DNA from: Streptomyces rubellomurinus
Lineage (GTDB): Bacteria; Actinomycetota; Actinomycetes; Streptomycetales; Streptomycetaceae
Reading direction: 5' to 3'
DNA length: 64,000 nucleotides
Assembly: GCF_000961885.1 (NCBI RefSeq)
Contig: NZ_JZKH01000008.1
Coordinates: 1-64,000 of the forward strand
Part shown: positions 47,827-57,231 of the stretch, one piece after another
Numbering within the stretch: the stretch's first letter is position 1
Layout: every line of letters starts with the position of its first letter
Translations under genes and position numbers: made by a program
Notes under the pieces: generated by a model
Told to the model about the DNA's origin: nothing
Database searches by the model: none
What the model saw: only the letters and a program-made list of their open reading frames with translations

Positions 47827-49191
47827 TCAGCCCAGGTGGGTGCGGACGGCCTCGGCGAGCCGCTGCGCGACGGCCTCGGACTGCGCCGCGTCCGCGGCCT
47901 CGACCATGACCCGCACCAGCGGCTCGGTGCCGGACGGGCGCAGCAGCACCCGGCCGGTGTCGCCCAGTTCGGCCTCGGCGGCGGCGACGGCGGCGGCCAG
48001 CTCCTCGCTGGTCCGCACCCGCGCCTTGTCGACGCCCTTGACGTTGATCAGCACCTGCGGCAGCCGGGTCATCACGGCGGCCAGGTCGGCCAGCGGCTGC
48101 TTGGTGGCGGCCAGCCGGGCGCCCAGCATCAGGCCGGTCAGGGTGCCGTCGCCGGTGGTCGCGTGGTCGAGCAGGATGACGTGGCCGGACTGCTCGCCGC
48201 CCAGCGCGAAGCCGTGCTCCTTCATCGCCTCCAGCACGTACCGGTCGCCGACCGCCGTCTCCACCAGCTCGATGCCCTCGCGGCGCATCGCCAGCTTGAA
48301 GCCGAGGTTGGACATCACGGTGGCCACCGCGGTGTTGCGGCGCAGCGTGCCGGCCTCCTTCATGGCGACGGCGAGGATCGCGATGATCTGGTCGCCGTCG
48401 ACCTCGTTGCCGTCCGCGTCGGCGGCCAGGCAGCGGTCGGCGTCGCCGTCCAGGGCGATGCCGAGGTCGGCCTTGTACTCCTTCATCGCGGCGCGCAGCC
48501 GGTCCAGGTGGGTGGAGCCGACGCCGTCGTTGATGTTGAGGCCGGTGGGCTCGGCCCCCAGGGTGTGGACGACCTCGGCGCCGGCCCGGGCGAAGGCCTC
48601 GGGGGCGACGTAGGCGGCCGCGCCGTGGGCGCCGTCGATGACGACCTTGATGCCGTCCAGGCGGTTGGGCAGCACACCGATCAGGTGGGCGACGTACTTG
48701 TCGAAGCCCTCGGTGTACTCGCGCACCCGGCCGACCGCCGCGCCGGTCGGGCGCTTCCAGTCCTCGTCGCCGAGCGTGTGGGTGCGGTAGTGGGCCTCGA
48801 TCGCGTCCTCGATCCGGTCGTCCAGCTTGTGGCCGCCGCGGGCGAGGAACTTGATGCCGTTGTCCGGCATGGCGTTGTGGCTGGCGGACAGCATCACGCC
48901 GAAGTCGGCGCCGAGCGCGCCGGTGAGGTACGCGACGGCCGGGGTGGGCAGCACGCCGACCCGCAGGACGTCGACGCCGGCGCTGGCCAGGCCGGCGATG
49001 ACCGCGGCCTCCAGGAACTCGCCCGAGGCGCGCGGGTCCCGGCCGACCACCGCGACCGGCCGGTGGCCGTCGAAGGCGCCGGCCTCGCCGAGCACGTGCG
49101 CGGCCGCGACCGACAGCCCGAGCGCCAGCTCGGCCGTCAGGCCCTCGTTGGCCACGCCGCGAACGCCGTCCGTACCGAAGAGTCGTCCCAC
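47827..49191 (-). CDS. glmM: Phosphoglucosamine mutase
   Basis: Converts glucosamine-6-P to glucosamine-1-P for UDP-GlcNAc. The 454-aa alpha-D-phosphohexomutase has [14 protein letters not shown] at the N-terminus, the phospho-Ser loop [14 protein letters not shown], the metal loop [22 protein letters not shown] and the C-terminal phosphate loop [15 protein letters not shown] 49191 is chosen because homologues begin MGRLFGTDG and GGAGG lies 8 bases upstream; the frame stays open to 49212. It follows rpsI on the same strand after a hairpin. Confidence 0.95.
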   Translation of the reverse strand: MGRLFGTDGVRGVANEGLTAELALGLSVAAAHVLGEAGAFDGHRPVAVVGRDPRASGEFLEAAVIAGLASAGVDVLRVGVLPTPAVAYLTGALGADFGVMLSASHNAMPDNGIKFLARGGHKLDDRIEDAIEAHYRTHTLGDEDWKRPTGAAVGRVREYTEGFDKYVAHLIGVLPNRLDGIKVVIDGAHGAAAYVAPEAFARAGAEVVHTLGAEPTGLNINDGVGSTHLDRLRAAMKEYKADLGIALDGDADRCLAADADGNEVDGDQIIAILAVAMKEAGTLRRNTAVATVMSNLGFKLAMRREGIELVETAVGDRYVLEAMKEHGFALGGEQSGHVILLDHATTGDGTLTGLMLGARLAATKQPLADLAAVMTRLPQVLINVKGVDKARVRTSEELAAAVAAAEAELGDTGRVLLRPSGTEPLVRVMVEAADAAQSEAVAQRLAEAVRTHLG

Positions 49192-49261
49192 TGTCCCGTC
49201 CTCCATCACCATGCTCGGAACCCCACCGATGACCCGGCCGCCGCACGATAGCCGGGGAACA

Positions 49262-49298
49262 CGTCGCCCCGGAGTACACGGGGTACTCCGGGGCGACG
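49262..49298. terminator. Terminator of the rplM-rpsI operon
   Basis: Perfect 15-bp stem at 49262-49276 and 49284-49298 with a 7-base loop, 59 bases past the rpsI stop and ahead of glmM. Confidence 0.85.
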
Positions 49299-49357
49299 GT
49301 TTCGCGCGACCAGGGGGGCGACGCCGCCAGGGCGGTCCGCACCCCCCGGGGACGCGA

Positions 49358-49861
49358 TTAGCGCTTGCTGTACTGCGGCGCCTTGCGGGCCTTCTTCAGA
49401 CCGGCCTTCTTGCGCTCGACGGCGCGGGCGTCACGGGTCAGGAAGCCGGCCTTCTTCAGCGCGCCGCGGTTGTTGTCCACGTCGGCCTCGTTCAGGGCAC
49501 GGGCCACGCCGAGGCGCAGCGCGTAGGCCTGGCCGGACACGCCGCCGCCGCTGATGCGGGCGATGACGTCGTAACGGCCGTCCAGCTCCAGGAGCTTGAA
49601 GGGCTCGTTCACGGTCTGCTGGTGCACCTTGTTGGGGAAGTAGCCCTCGAGGGTGCGACCGTTGATCTTCCACTGGCCGGTGCCGGGGACGATGCGCACG
49701 CGGGCGATCGCCTCCTTGCGGCGGCCCAGGCCGGCGCCGGGGACGGCCTCGCCGAAGCGGCCGGCCAGGGACTCGGAGGTGTAGCTCTCCTCGGAGGTGT
49801 ACTCGCCCTCGACGACGGTCTCGTCGAAGTCGACCTCAAGGGTTTCAGTGGTCTCGGCCAC
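49358..49861 (-). CDS. rpsI: 30S ribosomal protein S9
   Basis: 167 aa. The S9 fold begins at [17 protein letters not shown] (about residue 45) and ends with the conserved tail RKAPQYSKR that reaches the P site. The first 43 residues are an acidic Glu/Thr/Ser-rich extension ([17 protein letters not shown]) not present in the short E. coli protein. It follows rplM by 46 bases, the universal rplM-rpsI pair. Confidence 0.97.
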   Translation of the reverse strand: MAETTETLEVDFDETVVEGEYTSEESYTSESLAGRFGEAVPGAGLGRRKEAIARVRIVPGTGQWKINGRTLEGYFPNKVHQQTVNEPFKLLELDGRYDVIARISGGGVSGQAYALRLGVARALNEADVDNNRGALKKAGFLTRDARAVERKKAGLKKARKAPQYSKR

Positions 49862-49907
49862 GGTGTTCCTCAGCTCTTTTCAGTGATGGGGGGCTTGGTG
49901 GCCGGAA

Positions 49908-50351
49908 TTACTGGGCGACCTGGGTGATCTCGAACGGAACCGGCTGCTGGGCCGTGTGCGGGTGCACCGGGCCCGAGTAGACCTTCAGCTTCGAGAGCAT
50001 CTGACGGCCCAGGCTGTTCTTGGGGATCATGCCCTTGATGGCCTTCTCGACGGCCTTCTCGGGGTTGTTCGCCAGCAGGTCGTCGTAGCGCACCGAGCGC
50101 AGACCGCCCGGGAAGCCCGAGTGGCGGTAGGCCAGCTTCTGGGTCTTCTTGTTACCGGACAGGTGCACCTTGTCGGCGTTGATGATGATGACGAAGTCAC
50201 CAGTGTCAACGTGCGGCGCGTAGATCGCCTTGTGCTTGCCCCGGAGGAGGTTGGCGGCCTGGGAGGCCAGGCGGCCCAGCACGACGTCGGTCGCGTCGAT
50301 GACGTGCCACTGACGCTGGACGTCGCCGGGCTTGGGGCTGTACGTACGCAC
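49908..50351 (-). CDS. rplM: 50S ribosomal protein L13
   Basis: 147 aa with the family marks [42 protein letters not shown] and [14 protein letters not shown]. First gene of the rplM-rpsI operon, with a clear vegetative promoter (50491-50519) about 130-140 bases upstream. Confidence 0.97.
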   Translation of the reverse strand: MRTYSPKPGDVQRQWHVIDATDVVLGRLASQAANLLRGKHKAIYAPHVDTGDFVIIINADKVHLSGNKKTQKLAYRHSGFPGGLRSVRYDDLLANNPEKAVEKAIKGMIPKNSLGRQMLSKLKVYSGPVHPHTAQQPVPFEITQVAQ

Positions 50352-50420
50352 GGTCGTAGCCTTCGCTTTTCAGTGAGTGAGTCCTGACAGGAGCACCCGG
50401 ACGGAAGAGCAGCCTGGCCA

Positions 50421-50441
50421 CCCTTGGACGCAATTCAAGGG
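50421..50441. other. Stem-loop in the rplM 5' leader
   Basis: cccttgga (50421-50428) pairs with ttcaaggg (50434-50441, one G-U) around a 5-base loop, within the 130-base leader between the promoter and the L13 start. This is a candidate site for ribosomal-protein feedback. Confidence 0.45.
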
Positions 50442-50490
50442 GGACCGCTGGTCGTCGACCTGATGTCTCCGGCGTACCGACCTCTCACGT

Positions 50491-50519
50491 GAGATAGAGC
50501 GAGCCAATACGCACATCAA
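50491..50519 (-). promoter_or_regulatory. Promoter of rplM-rpsI
   Basis: On the minus strand, TTGATG (50514-50519), 17 bases, TATCTC (50491-50496). This fits a housekeeping sigma promoter. Predicted transcription begins near 50484, giving a leader of about 130 bases. Confidence 0.7.
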
Positions 50520-50582
50520 GCGTCCAGGTTACCGGGCGGGCCGGGAGGGGTCAAAATCCCCTCCCGGCCCGCCCCCCGTCAC

Positions 50583-52241
50583 TCAGCGTTCGCGCTCGAC
50601 CCGGGTGACGTCCCAGACCGGTTCGGGCGACTCGAAGACCCGACCGTCCGCGCCGAACACCAGGAAGCGGTCGAAGGTCCGGGCGAACCAGCGGTCGTGC
50701 GTGACGCACAGCACGGTGCCCTCGAAGGCCTCCAGCCCCGCCTGCAGCGCCTCGGCGCTCTCCAGGTCCAGGTTGTCGGTCGGCTCGTCCAGCAACAGGG
50801 CCGTCACGCCGTCGAGTTCGAGCTTGAGGATCATCAGCCGGGCCTGCTGTCCGCCGGACAGCGACTCGAACTTCTGCTCCTCCTGGCGGTCCAGCTCGTA
50901 GCGGCGCAGCGCGCCCATCGCGGCGCCGCGGCTGAGCGCGTGCTCCTCCTCGATGATCGAGCGGACGGTCCGGCCGAACAGCTCCGGGTGGGCGTGGGTC
51001 TGCCGGAAGTGGCCGGGGACGACCCGGGCGCCGAGCTTCCAGTCGCCGCTGTGGGCCACCGTCCCGTCGCCGGCCAGCAGCCGCAGCAGGTGCGACTTGC
51101 CGGCGCCGTTGGCGCCCAGCACGGCGACCCGCTCGCCGTAAAAGACCTCCAGGTCGAAGGGCTGCATCAGGCCGGTGAGCTCCAGCCGCTCCATGGTGAA
51201 GGCGCGCACGCCGGTGCGCCCGCCCTTGAGCCGCATGGTGATGTTCTGCTCGCGCGGCGGCTCCTCCGGCCGGCCGGCCTCCTCGAACTTCTTCAGCCGG
51301 GTCTGGGCGGCCGCGTAGCGGGTGGCCAGGGCGTGGCTGACGGCCGCGGCCTGGCGCAGGGTGACGACCAGCTTCTTGAGCTTGGCGTGCTCCTCGTCCC
51401 AGCGCCGGCCGAGCTCCTCGAAGCGCGCGAAGCGGTCCTTGCGGGCCTCGTGGAAGGAGTCGAAGCCGCCGCCGTGCACCCAGACGCTGCTGCCCGCCGC
51501 GCCGGACTCGACCGAGATGATCTTGTCGGCGGTCTTCGACAGCAGCTCGCGGTCGTGCGAGATGAACAGGACGGTCTTCGAGGTGGCCTTGATGGCCTCC
51601 TCCAGCCAGCGCTTGGCCGGGACGTCCAGGTAGTTGTCGGGCTCGTCGAGGAGGAGCACCTCCTCCGGGCCGCGCAGCAGCGCCTCCAGCACGAGCCGCT
51701 TCTGCTCGCCGCCGGAGAGGGTGCTCAGGCCGCGCCACTGGGCCTTGTCGAAGGGCATGCCGAGGGCCGCCGTGGTGCAGACGTCCCAGTCGGTCTCGTA
51801 GTCGTAGCCGCCGACGTCGGCCCAGTCGGAGAGCGCCTGGGCGTAGGCCATCTGGGTCTTCTCGTCGTCCTGGGCGATCATGGCCAGCTCGGCCGCGTCC
51901 ACCGCGCGGGCGGCGACGGCGATCCGCTCGGGGGCGACCGACACCAGCAGGTCGCGCACCGAGGCGTCGGCGGGCAGCGCGCCCGGGGTGTTCTGCTGGT
52001 CCTCGCGGCCGGTGGTGCCGACGAACTGGCGCATCACGCCGAGCCCGCCGCTGATCGTCACCGAGCCGCCGTGCGGCTGGAGGTCGCCCGCGATCATGCG
52101 CAGCAGGGTGGTCTTGCCGGCCCCGTTGGCGCCGACCAGGGCGACCGCGGCGCCCTCGCCGACCCGGAAGGACGCGTCGTCGAACAGCACCCGCCCGTCC
52201 GGCAGGTAGTACTCAAGGTGCGAAATCTCGACGTGTCCCAT
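50583..52241 (-). CDS. ABC-F family ATPase
   Basis: 552-aa soluble protein of two ABC ATPase domains without membrane segments. Domain 1 has Walker A GANGAGKTTLLRM and signature LSGGEQKR; domain 2 has GANGAGKSHLLRL and LSGGQQARL; both end in LLDEP Walker B motifs. A linker of about 80 residues joins them. ABC-F proteins act on the ribosome (translation factors or antibiotic protection). The short linker and absence of a resistance context suggest the housekeeping kind. Confidence 0.9.
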   Translation of the reverse strand: MGHVEISHLEYYLPDGRVLFDDASFRVGEGAAVALVGANGAGKTTLLRMIAGDLQPHGGSVTISGGLGVMRQFVGTTGREDQQNTPGALPADASVRDLLVSVAPERIAVAARAVDAAELAMIAQDDEKTQMAYAQALSDWADVGGYDYETDWDVCTTAALGMPFDKAQWRGLSTLSGGEQKRLVLEALLRGPEEVLLLDEPDNYLDVPAKRWLEEAIKATSKTVLFISHDRELLSKTADKIISVESGAAGSSVWVHGGGFDSFHEARKDRFARFEELGRRWDEEHAKLKKLVVTLRQAAAVSHALATRYAAAQTRLKKFEEAGRPEEPPREQNITMRLKGGRTGVRAFTMERLELTGLMQPFDLEVFYGERVAVLGANGAGKSHLLRLLAGDGTVAHSGDWKLGARVVPGHFRQTHAHPELFGRTVRSIIEEEHALSRGAAMGALRRYELDRQEEQKFESLSGGQQARLMILKLELDGVTALLLDEPTDNLDLESAEALQAGLEAFEGTVLCVTHDRWFARTFDRFLVFGADGRVFESPEPVWDVTRVERER

Positions 52242-52282
52242 GCGGACGATTGTCCCAAGCGGACACGCCGAGCCAAAACCGA

Positions 52283-53197
52283 TTAACCAACCACCGCGGG
52301 CTGCCCCGGCAGGGTGCGCAGCCGCCGGGCCTGGCGGTTGCGCTCGGCCAGCTGGTCGTCCGGCGGGTAGCCGACCTCCTCCAGCGTGAGCCCGTACGGC
52401 CGGATCACGTTGACGGCCGAGTTGCGCACGCCGCCCGCCAGCACCTCGCCGGGGAACTCCACCGGCCGGTGTCCGTCGCCGACCAGCAGCATCGCGCCGA
52501 CCAGCGCCCGGACCATGTTGTGGCAGAAGGCGTCGGCCCGGACGGTGGCGACCGCGAGGGTGCCCTCCTGCGCTGCGTAGGTGTCCACCGGGACGCGGTC
52601 CCAGTGCAGCTCCAGCAGGGTGCGGATGGTGGTGGCGCCCTCGCGCTTCTTGCAGTACGCGGCGAAGTCGTGCTCACCGAGCAGCAGCTTCGCGGCGGCG
52701 TTCATCTTCTCGACGTCCAGCGGCCGGTCGTGCCAGAGCACGTGCCCGCGCAGCAGCGGGTCGACGCCGCCGGGGTGGTCGGCGACCCGGTAGGCGTACC
52801 GGCGCCAGATCGCCGAGAAGCGGGCGTCGAACCCGGCGGGCGCCTCGCCGACCCGGTAGATCCGGACGTCCCCGGGCAGCCGCCCGGCCAGCCGGCGCAG
52901 CAGCTTCTCCCGGTGCGCCTCCCACAGCTCGGCCGGCAGGTCGACGTGCGCGACCTGGCCGCGCGCGTGCACCCCGGCGTCGGTGCGGCCGGCCACGGTC
53001 AGCGGGAACAGCTCCGCGCTGCGGGTGACCACCTGCAGCGCGCTCTCGATCTCCTCCTGCACGGTGCGGCGGCCGCCCTTCTGGCGGGCCCAGCCGGAGA
53101 ACTCGGCGCCGTGGTAGGCGAGGTCGAGCCGGACCCGGACGTACCCCTGCGCGGGGCCGTCCTTCACCGGCGGCTGCTCGGCGCAATCGTTGAGCAC
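52283..53197 (-). CDS. truA: tRNA pseudouridine synthase A
   Basis: 304-aa enzyme that makes pseudouridine at positions 38-40 of tRNA anticodon arms. It shows [18 protein letters not shown] at the start, the catalytic Asp in [26 protein letters not shown] and the closing [14 protein letters not shown]. The start is uncertain: GTG 53197 (VLNDCAEQ) is preferred, with GTG 53167 as a shorter option; neither has a strong ribosome site. It lies just past the rplQ terminator, so read-through or a weak promoter must drive it. Confidence 0.93.
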   Translation of the reverse strand: MLNDCAEQPPVKDGPAQGYVRVRLDLAYHGAEFSGWARQKGGRRTVQEEIESALQVVTRSAELFPLTVAGRTDAGVHARGQVAHVDLPAELWEAHREKLLRRLAGRLPGDVRIYRVGEAPAGFDARFSAIWRRYAYRVADHPGGVDPLLRGHVLWHDRPLDVEKMNAAAKLLLGEHDFAAYCKKREGATTIRTLLELHWDRVPVDTYAAQEGTLAVATVRADAFCHNMVRALVGAMLLVGDGHRPVEFPGEVLAGGVRNSAVNVIRPYGLTLEEVGYPPDDQLAERNRQARRLRTLPGQPAVVG

Positions 53198-53224
53198 TGC
53201 TTCCCAATCTCCATGGATGCGGAA

Positions 53225-53260
53225 CGGGCCCGCTCCCCCATCACTGGGGAAGCGGGCCCG
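53225..53260. terminator. Terminator after rplQ
   Basis: 10-bp stem cgggcccgct (53225-53234) with agcgggcccg (53251-53260), extended by an inner cccc/gggg pairing. It is positioned between rplQ and truA. Confidence 0.82.
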
Positions 53261-53276
53261 CGAACACCTAGCGGTG

Positions 53277-53753
53277 TCAGGCCTGCTCGGCAGCCTCGAC
53301 CTCGGCGGTCTCGGTGGCCTCGACCTTGGCGTCGGCCTCCTTGACGGCACGCTTGGTGGCGGCCTCGGCCTCGCCGACGGCGGTCTGCGCGACGGTGAGC
53401 GCCTCGACCAGCTCGATCACGGCCATCGGGGCGTTGTCGCCACGACGGGGACCGATCTTGGTGATACGGGTGTAACCACCCGGGCGGTTCTCGTAGCGCG
53501 GCGCGATCTCGGTGAAGAGGGTGTGCAGGACCGACACGTCGGTGATGGTCTTGCGCACCAGGCGACGGTTGTGCAGGTCGCCCTTCTTGGCCTTGGTGAT
53601 CAGCTTCTCCGCCAGCGGGCGCATCCGACGGGCCTTGGCCTCGGTCGTGGTGATGCGGCCGTGCTGGAACAGCTCCCGGCACAGACCGGCGAGCAGCAGC
53701 GGCTCGTGGTGCGGGCCGCCGCCGAGGCGGGCACCCTTGGTGGGACGCGGCAT
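53277..53753 (-). CDS. rplQ: 50S ribosomal protein L17
   Basis: 158 aa. The L17 core (residues 1-118) reads [38 protein letters not shown], then [23 protein letters not shown]. The last 40 residues are an Ala/Glu/Lys-rich tail not found in the short E. coli form. Last gene of the alpha-operon cluster with rpoA and rpsK. Confidence 0.97.
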   Translation of the reverse strand: MPRPTKGARLGGGPHHEPLLLAGLCRELFQHGRITTTEAKARRMRPLAEKLITKAKKGDLHNRRLVRKTITDVSVLHTLFTEIAPRYENRPGGYTRITKIGPRRGDNAPMAVIELVEALTVAQTAVGEAEAATKRAVKEADAKVEATETAEVEAAEQA

Positions 53754-53882
53754 GGAATTACTCCTCGAATCTCCGACTGCGGCCGTACCAGGTACCGCAA
53801 CGGGCGTACGGGCACTGTGCCCGCACGACTTTCACGACAGCGGAGGCGGTTCCTTCCAGAACCGCCCCCGCGGTCAAGTCTC

Positions 53883-54905
53883 TCAGTACTGCTCGGTCTC
53901 CGCGTAACCCGCGTCGTCCAGGTCGTCGGCGCCGAAGGCGTCGGCGGCGGCGGTCGGGTCGAACCCGGGCGGGCTGTCCTTGAGGGCCAGGCCCATGCCG
54001 GCCAGCTTCGCCTTGACCTCGTCGATCGACTTCGCACCGAAGTTGCGGATGTCGAGCAGGTCGGCCTCGGAGCGGGCGACGAGCTCACCCACGGTGTGGA
54101 TGCCCTCGCGCTTGAGGCAGTTGTAGGAGCGGACGGTGAGCTCCAGCTCCTCGATCGGCAGCGCCAGGTCGGCGGCCAGGGCGGCGTCCGTCGGGGACGG
54201 GCCCATGTCGATGCCCTCGGCGTCGATGTTCAGCTCGCGGGCGAGGCCGAACAGCTCCACCAGGGTCTTGCCGGCCGAGGCCATGGCGTCGCGCGGACGC
54301 ATGGCGGGCTTGGTCTCGACGTCGACGATCAGCTTGTCGAAGTCGGTCCGCTGCTCGACACGGGTGGCCTCGACCTTGTAGGTGACCTTCAGCACGGGGC
54401 TGTAGATCGAGTCGACCGGGATGCGGCCGATCTCCTGGCCGGAGGCCTTGTTCTGGACGGCGGAGACGTAGCCGCGACCGCGCTCGACGGTCAGCTCCAT
54501 CTCCAGCTTGCCCTTGCCGTTCAGCGTGGCGAGGACCAGCTCCGGGTTGTGCACCTCGACACCCGCCGGCGGGGCGATGTCGGCGGCGGTCACGACGCCC
54601 GGGCCCTGCTTGCGCAGGTACATCACGACCGGCTCGTCGTGCTCCGAGGAGACGACCAGCTGCTTGATGTTGAGGATGAGGTCGGTCACGTCCTCCTTGA
54701 CGCCCGGCACGGTGGTGAACTCGTGCAGGACGCCGTCGATGCGGATGCTGGTGACAGCGGCACCCGGGATCGACGACAGGAGCGTGCGGCGCAGGGAGTT
54801 GCCGAGGGTGTAGCCGAAGCCCGGCTCCAGCGGCTCGATCACGAACCGCGAGCGGAACTCGTCGACGACCTCTTCGGTCAGCGACGGACGCTGAGCGATA
54901 AGCAT
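53883..54905 (-). CDS. rpoA: RNA polymerase alpha subunit
   Basis: 340 aa, the usual Streptomyces length. The N-terminal dimerisation domain has [33 protein letters not shown] sequence (family pattern, residues 20-50). The C-terminal domain (about 255-315) has [20 protein letters not shown] and [15 protein letters not shown], which contact UP elements and activators. I start at ATG 54905 ([11 protein letters not shown]) with GGAGG about 10 bases upstream. Confidence 0.98.
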   Translation of the reverse strand: MLIAQRPSLTEEVVDEFRSRFVIEPLEPGFGYTLGNSLRRTLLSSIPGAAVTSIRIDGVLHEFTTVPGVKEDVTDLILNIKQLVVSSEHDEPVVMYLRKQGPGVVTAADIAPPAGVEVHNPELVLATLNGKGKLEMELTVERGRGYVSAVQNKASGQEIGRIPVDSIYSPVLKVTYKVEATRVEQRTDFDKLIVDVETKPAMRPRDAMASAGKTLVELFGLARELNIDAEGIDMGPSPTDAALAADLALPIEELELTVRSYNCLKREGIHTVGELVARSEADLLDIRNFGAKSIDEVKAKLAGMGLALKDSPPGFDPTAAADAFGADDLDDAGYAETEQY

Positions 54906-55050
54906 GGGGGTGAATCCTCCAGTTGTCTTCGGCACCCACTATTTGATGCCGACAGGACCAAGCGTACGGGCTCCCGCAAGAAACGGGAGCCCGTACGAGG
55001 TTTACAGCAGAACCCAGCGTGCCCGGGTCGTCCCCGAAGGGACGATCGGG

Positions 55051-55458
55051 TCAGACGCGGCGGCGCTTCGGCGGACGGCAGCCGTTGTGCGGGGTGGGGG
55101 TGACGTCCTGGATCGAGCCGACCTCCAGGCCGGTGGCCTGGAGCGAACGGATCGCGGTCTCGCGGCCGGAGCCCGGACCCTTCACGAAGACGTCAACCTT
55201 GCGCATGCCGTGCTCCTGCGCGCGACGGGCAGCGGCCTCGGCGGCCATCTGCGCGGCGAACGGGGTGGACTTGCGCGAGCCCTTGAAGCCGACGTGGCCG
55301 GCAGAGGCCCAGGAGATCACGTTGCCCGCGGGGTCGGTGATCGAAACGATGGTGTTGTTGAACGTGCTCTTGATGTGCGCGTGGCCGTGAGCGACGTTCT
55401 TCTTTTCCTTGCGGCGGATCTTCTTCGCGCCGGCAGCCTGACGACCCTTGGGGGGCAT
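55051..55458 (-). CDS. rpsK: 30S ribosomal protein S11
   Basis: 135 aa with the S11 marks [55 protein letters not shown] and the C-terminal [18 protein letters not shown]. In the order rpsM-rpsK-rpoA-rplQ. Confidence 0.98.
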   Translation of the reverse strand: MPPKGRQAAGAKKIRRKEKKNVAHGHAHIKSTFNNTIVSITDPAGNVISWASAGHVGFKGSRKSTPFAAQMAAEAAARRAQEHGMRKVDVFVKGPGSGRETAIRSLQATGLEVGSIQDVTPTPHNGCRPPKRRRV

Positions 55459-55530
55459 AAGTCTGTTCTCCTACTGAGGTGGTCGGTCCGCTGACCCGCG
55501 GGCCGGAGGGATGTCCGGTTACGGGACGGA

Positions 55531-55911
55531 CTACTTCTTGCCCGGCTTCTTCTTGCCGGCGATCGCGCGACGCGGGCCCTTGCGGGTACGCGCGTTGGTG
55601 TGGGTGCGCTGGCCGCGGACCGGCAGGCCACGGCGGTGACGCAGACCCTCGTAGCAGCCGATCTCGACCTTGCGGCGGATGTCGGCGGCCACCTCACGGC
55701 GGAGGTCACCCTCGACCGTGTAGTTGGCGTCGATGTACTGGCTCAGCTTGACCAGGTCTTCCTCGGTGATGTCGCGAACGCGGACATCCGGGTTGACGCC
55801 GGTCTCGGCGAGGGTCTGCTGGGCGCGGGTACGGCCGATGCCGTACACGTAGGTGAGGGCGATCTCGATCCGCTTCTCACGGGGGAGATCAACGCCGGCG
55901 AGGCGTGCCAT
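55531..55911 (-). CDS. rpsM: 30S ribosomal protein S13
   Basis: 126 aa: [55 protein letters not shown] and a Lys-rich tail. Contacts the 50S subunit at the head of 30S. It precedes rpsK by 72 bases. Confidence 0.98.
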   Translation of the reverse strand: MARLAGVDLPREKRIEIALTYVYGIGRTRAQQTLAETGVNPDVRVRDITEEDLVKLSQYIDANYTVEGDLRREVAADIRRKVEIGCYEGLRHRRGLPVRGQRTHTNARTRKGPRRAIAGKKKPGKK

Positions 55912-56088
55912 TCATGGCTCCTGTGGTTCTTCAGAGGTCTGGCGTGCCGCCTACTCCGTCATCTCTCGATGAGGGAGCCCCGGCCTCTGACCGGGGGTGG
56001 CAGTCCGGCCCCGTGGGGACGGATCGGGCAGCCCGCGTATGACGTTTTTCGCGTCGCGCGAAGTACTACGAGAAATGCTGGGGAGAGA

Positions 56089-56202
56089 TCAGCCCTGGCG
56101 CTGCTTGTGGCGCAGGTTGTCGCAGATCACCATGACCCGGCCGTGGCGGCGGATCACCTTGCACTTGTCGCAGATCTTCTTGACGCTCGGCTTGACCTTC
56201 AT
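56089..56202 (-). CDS. rpmJ: 50S ribosomal protein L36
   Basis: 37 aa read directly from the minus strand: [15 protein letters not shown], then [14 protein letters not shown] and a short basic end. It is the zinc form, with Cys in ICDKC and in VICD, then a His near the end. It lies between infA and rpsM, the conserved place. Because it is so short, its identity rests on this near-complete family match. Confidence 0.96.
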   Translation of the reverse strand: MKVKPSVKKICDKCKVIRRHGRVMVICDNLRHKQRQG

Positions 56203-56258
56203 GTTCAGGTTCTCCGGGTCTAGATCTGACGCCACCGCCGCGAGGCGATGATGTGACT

Positions 56259-56480
56259 TTACTTGTAGCGGTAGACGATCCGGCCGCGCGTGAGGTCGTA
56301 GGGGCTGAGCTCCACGACGACCCGGTCGTCCGGCAGGATGCGGATGTAGTGCATGCGCATCTTGCCGCTGATGTGCGCGAGGACCTTGTGACCGTTCTGC
56401 AGCTCGACCTTGAACATCGCGTTCGGAAGAGACTCGATCACGGTGCCCTCGATCTCAATGGCGCCTTGCTTCTTAGCCAT
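56259..56480 (-). CDS. infA: Translation initiation factor IF-1
   Basis: 73-aa S1/OB-fold protein: [55 protein letters not shown] closing (here [13 protein letters not shown]). Blocks the A site during initiation. It is directly upstream of rpmJ. Confidence 0.98.
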   Translation of the reverse strand: MAKKQGAIEIEGTVIESLPNAMFKVELQNGHKVLAHISGKMRMHYIRILPDDRVVVELSPYDLTRGRIVYRYK

Positions 56481-56674
56481 GAACTGCGAGATCCACCTTC
56501 CGGGACCGGCTACCGTATGCGGAACGCTCGTGCGAACCTGGATTCACCCCAGCCCCGAAGGGAAGAGGGCGTGCCGAAGCACGCTACGAGTGAGCCGACG
56601 GTCCATCCTACGTCAGCGATTCGGGTGGACCAAAACCGGGGCCCCGGAAGGCGACCACCGTCACACCCGGACGG

Positions 56675-57100
56675 TCAGTACGCGGTGGGGGCGACCAGCG
56701 GCTCGACGTGGGCGGTGCAGGCCGAGCAGCGGCGGGCCGCCTCGGGGATCTCGGTCAGGCACTCGGGGCAGGGGCGCATCGGGGTCTTGGGCTTCTTCGG
56801 CAGGTAGCGCGCGGTGGCCTTGCCGATCGGCAGCACGATGCAGAAGTACAGCACCGCCGCGGTCATCACGAACGCGATCAGCACGTTCAGGAACTGGCCG
56901 TACGGGAACTTCACCCCGGCGATCGTCGCCGTGTACGAGCTGAAGTCGCCGGCCGCGCCGACCACCACACCGACCAGCGGGGTGAGGAAGGCGGACACGA
57001 AGCCGGTCACCACCGCGGTGAACGCGGCACCGATGACGACACCGACCGCCATGTCGACGACGTTGCCGCGCATCATGAAGTCGCGGAATCCCTTGAGCAC
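56675..57100 (-). CDS. mscL: Large-conductance mechanosensitive channel MscL with zinc-ribbon tail
   Basis: 141 aa. The channel part has FRDFMMRGNVVDMAVGVVIG, TM1 through FTAVVTGFVSAFLTPLVG, the periplasmic loop YTATIAGVKFPYGQFLN and TM2 (VLIAFVMTAAVLYFCIVLP). After the basic bundle comes a zinc ribbon, CPECLTEIPEAARRCSAC (residues about 110-127). It opens under membrane tension at hypo-osmotic shock. It sits between map and infA inside the ribosomal cluster, just past the map terminator. Confidence 0.92.
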   Translation of the reverse strand: MLKGFRDFMMRGNVVDMAVGVVIGAAFTAVVTGFVSAFLTPLVGVVVGAAGDFSSYTATIAGVKFPYGQFLNVLIAFVMTAAVLYFCIVLPIGKATARYLPKKPKTPMRPCPECLTEIPEAARRCSACTAHVEPLVAPTAY

Positions 57101-57149
57101 GTGCTCTCTCCTGAACGCTCGGAAGCTCGAACTGCCTCTGCCAGCCGTT

Positions 57150-57191
57150 AAAAATAGGACAAAAGCCCTGGAGGTCCAAACCTCCAGGGCT
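57150..57191 (-). terminator. Intrinsic terminator of the secY-adk-map unit
   Basis: Perfect 12-bp stem agccctggaggt (57164-57175) with acctccagggct (57180-57191) and a 4-base loop. On the minus strand it is followed by T-rich sequence (57150-57164). This is one of few textbook rho-independent terminators here. Confidence 0.93.
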
Positions 57192-57231
57192 CTGATCCCT
57201 TGTCAGGAGCGGCAGTTGGCCGCCTCCGCCA

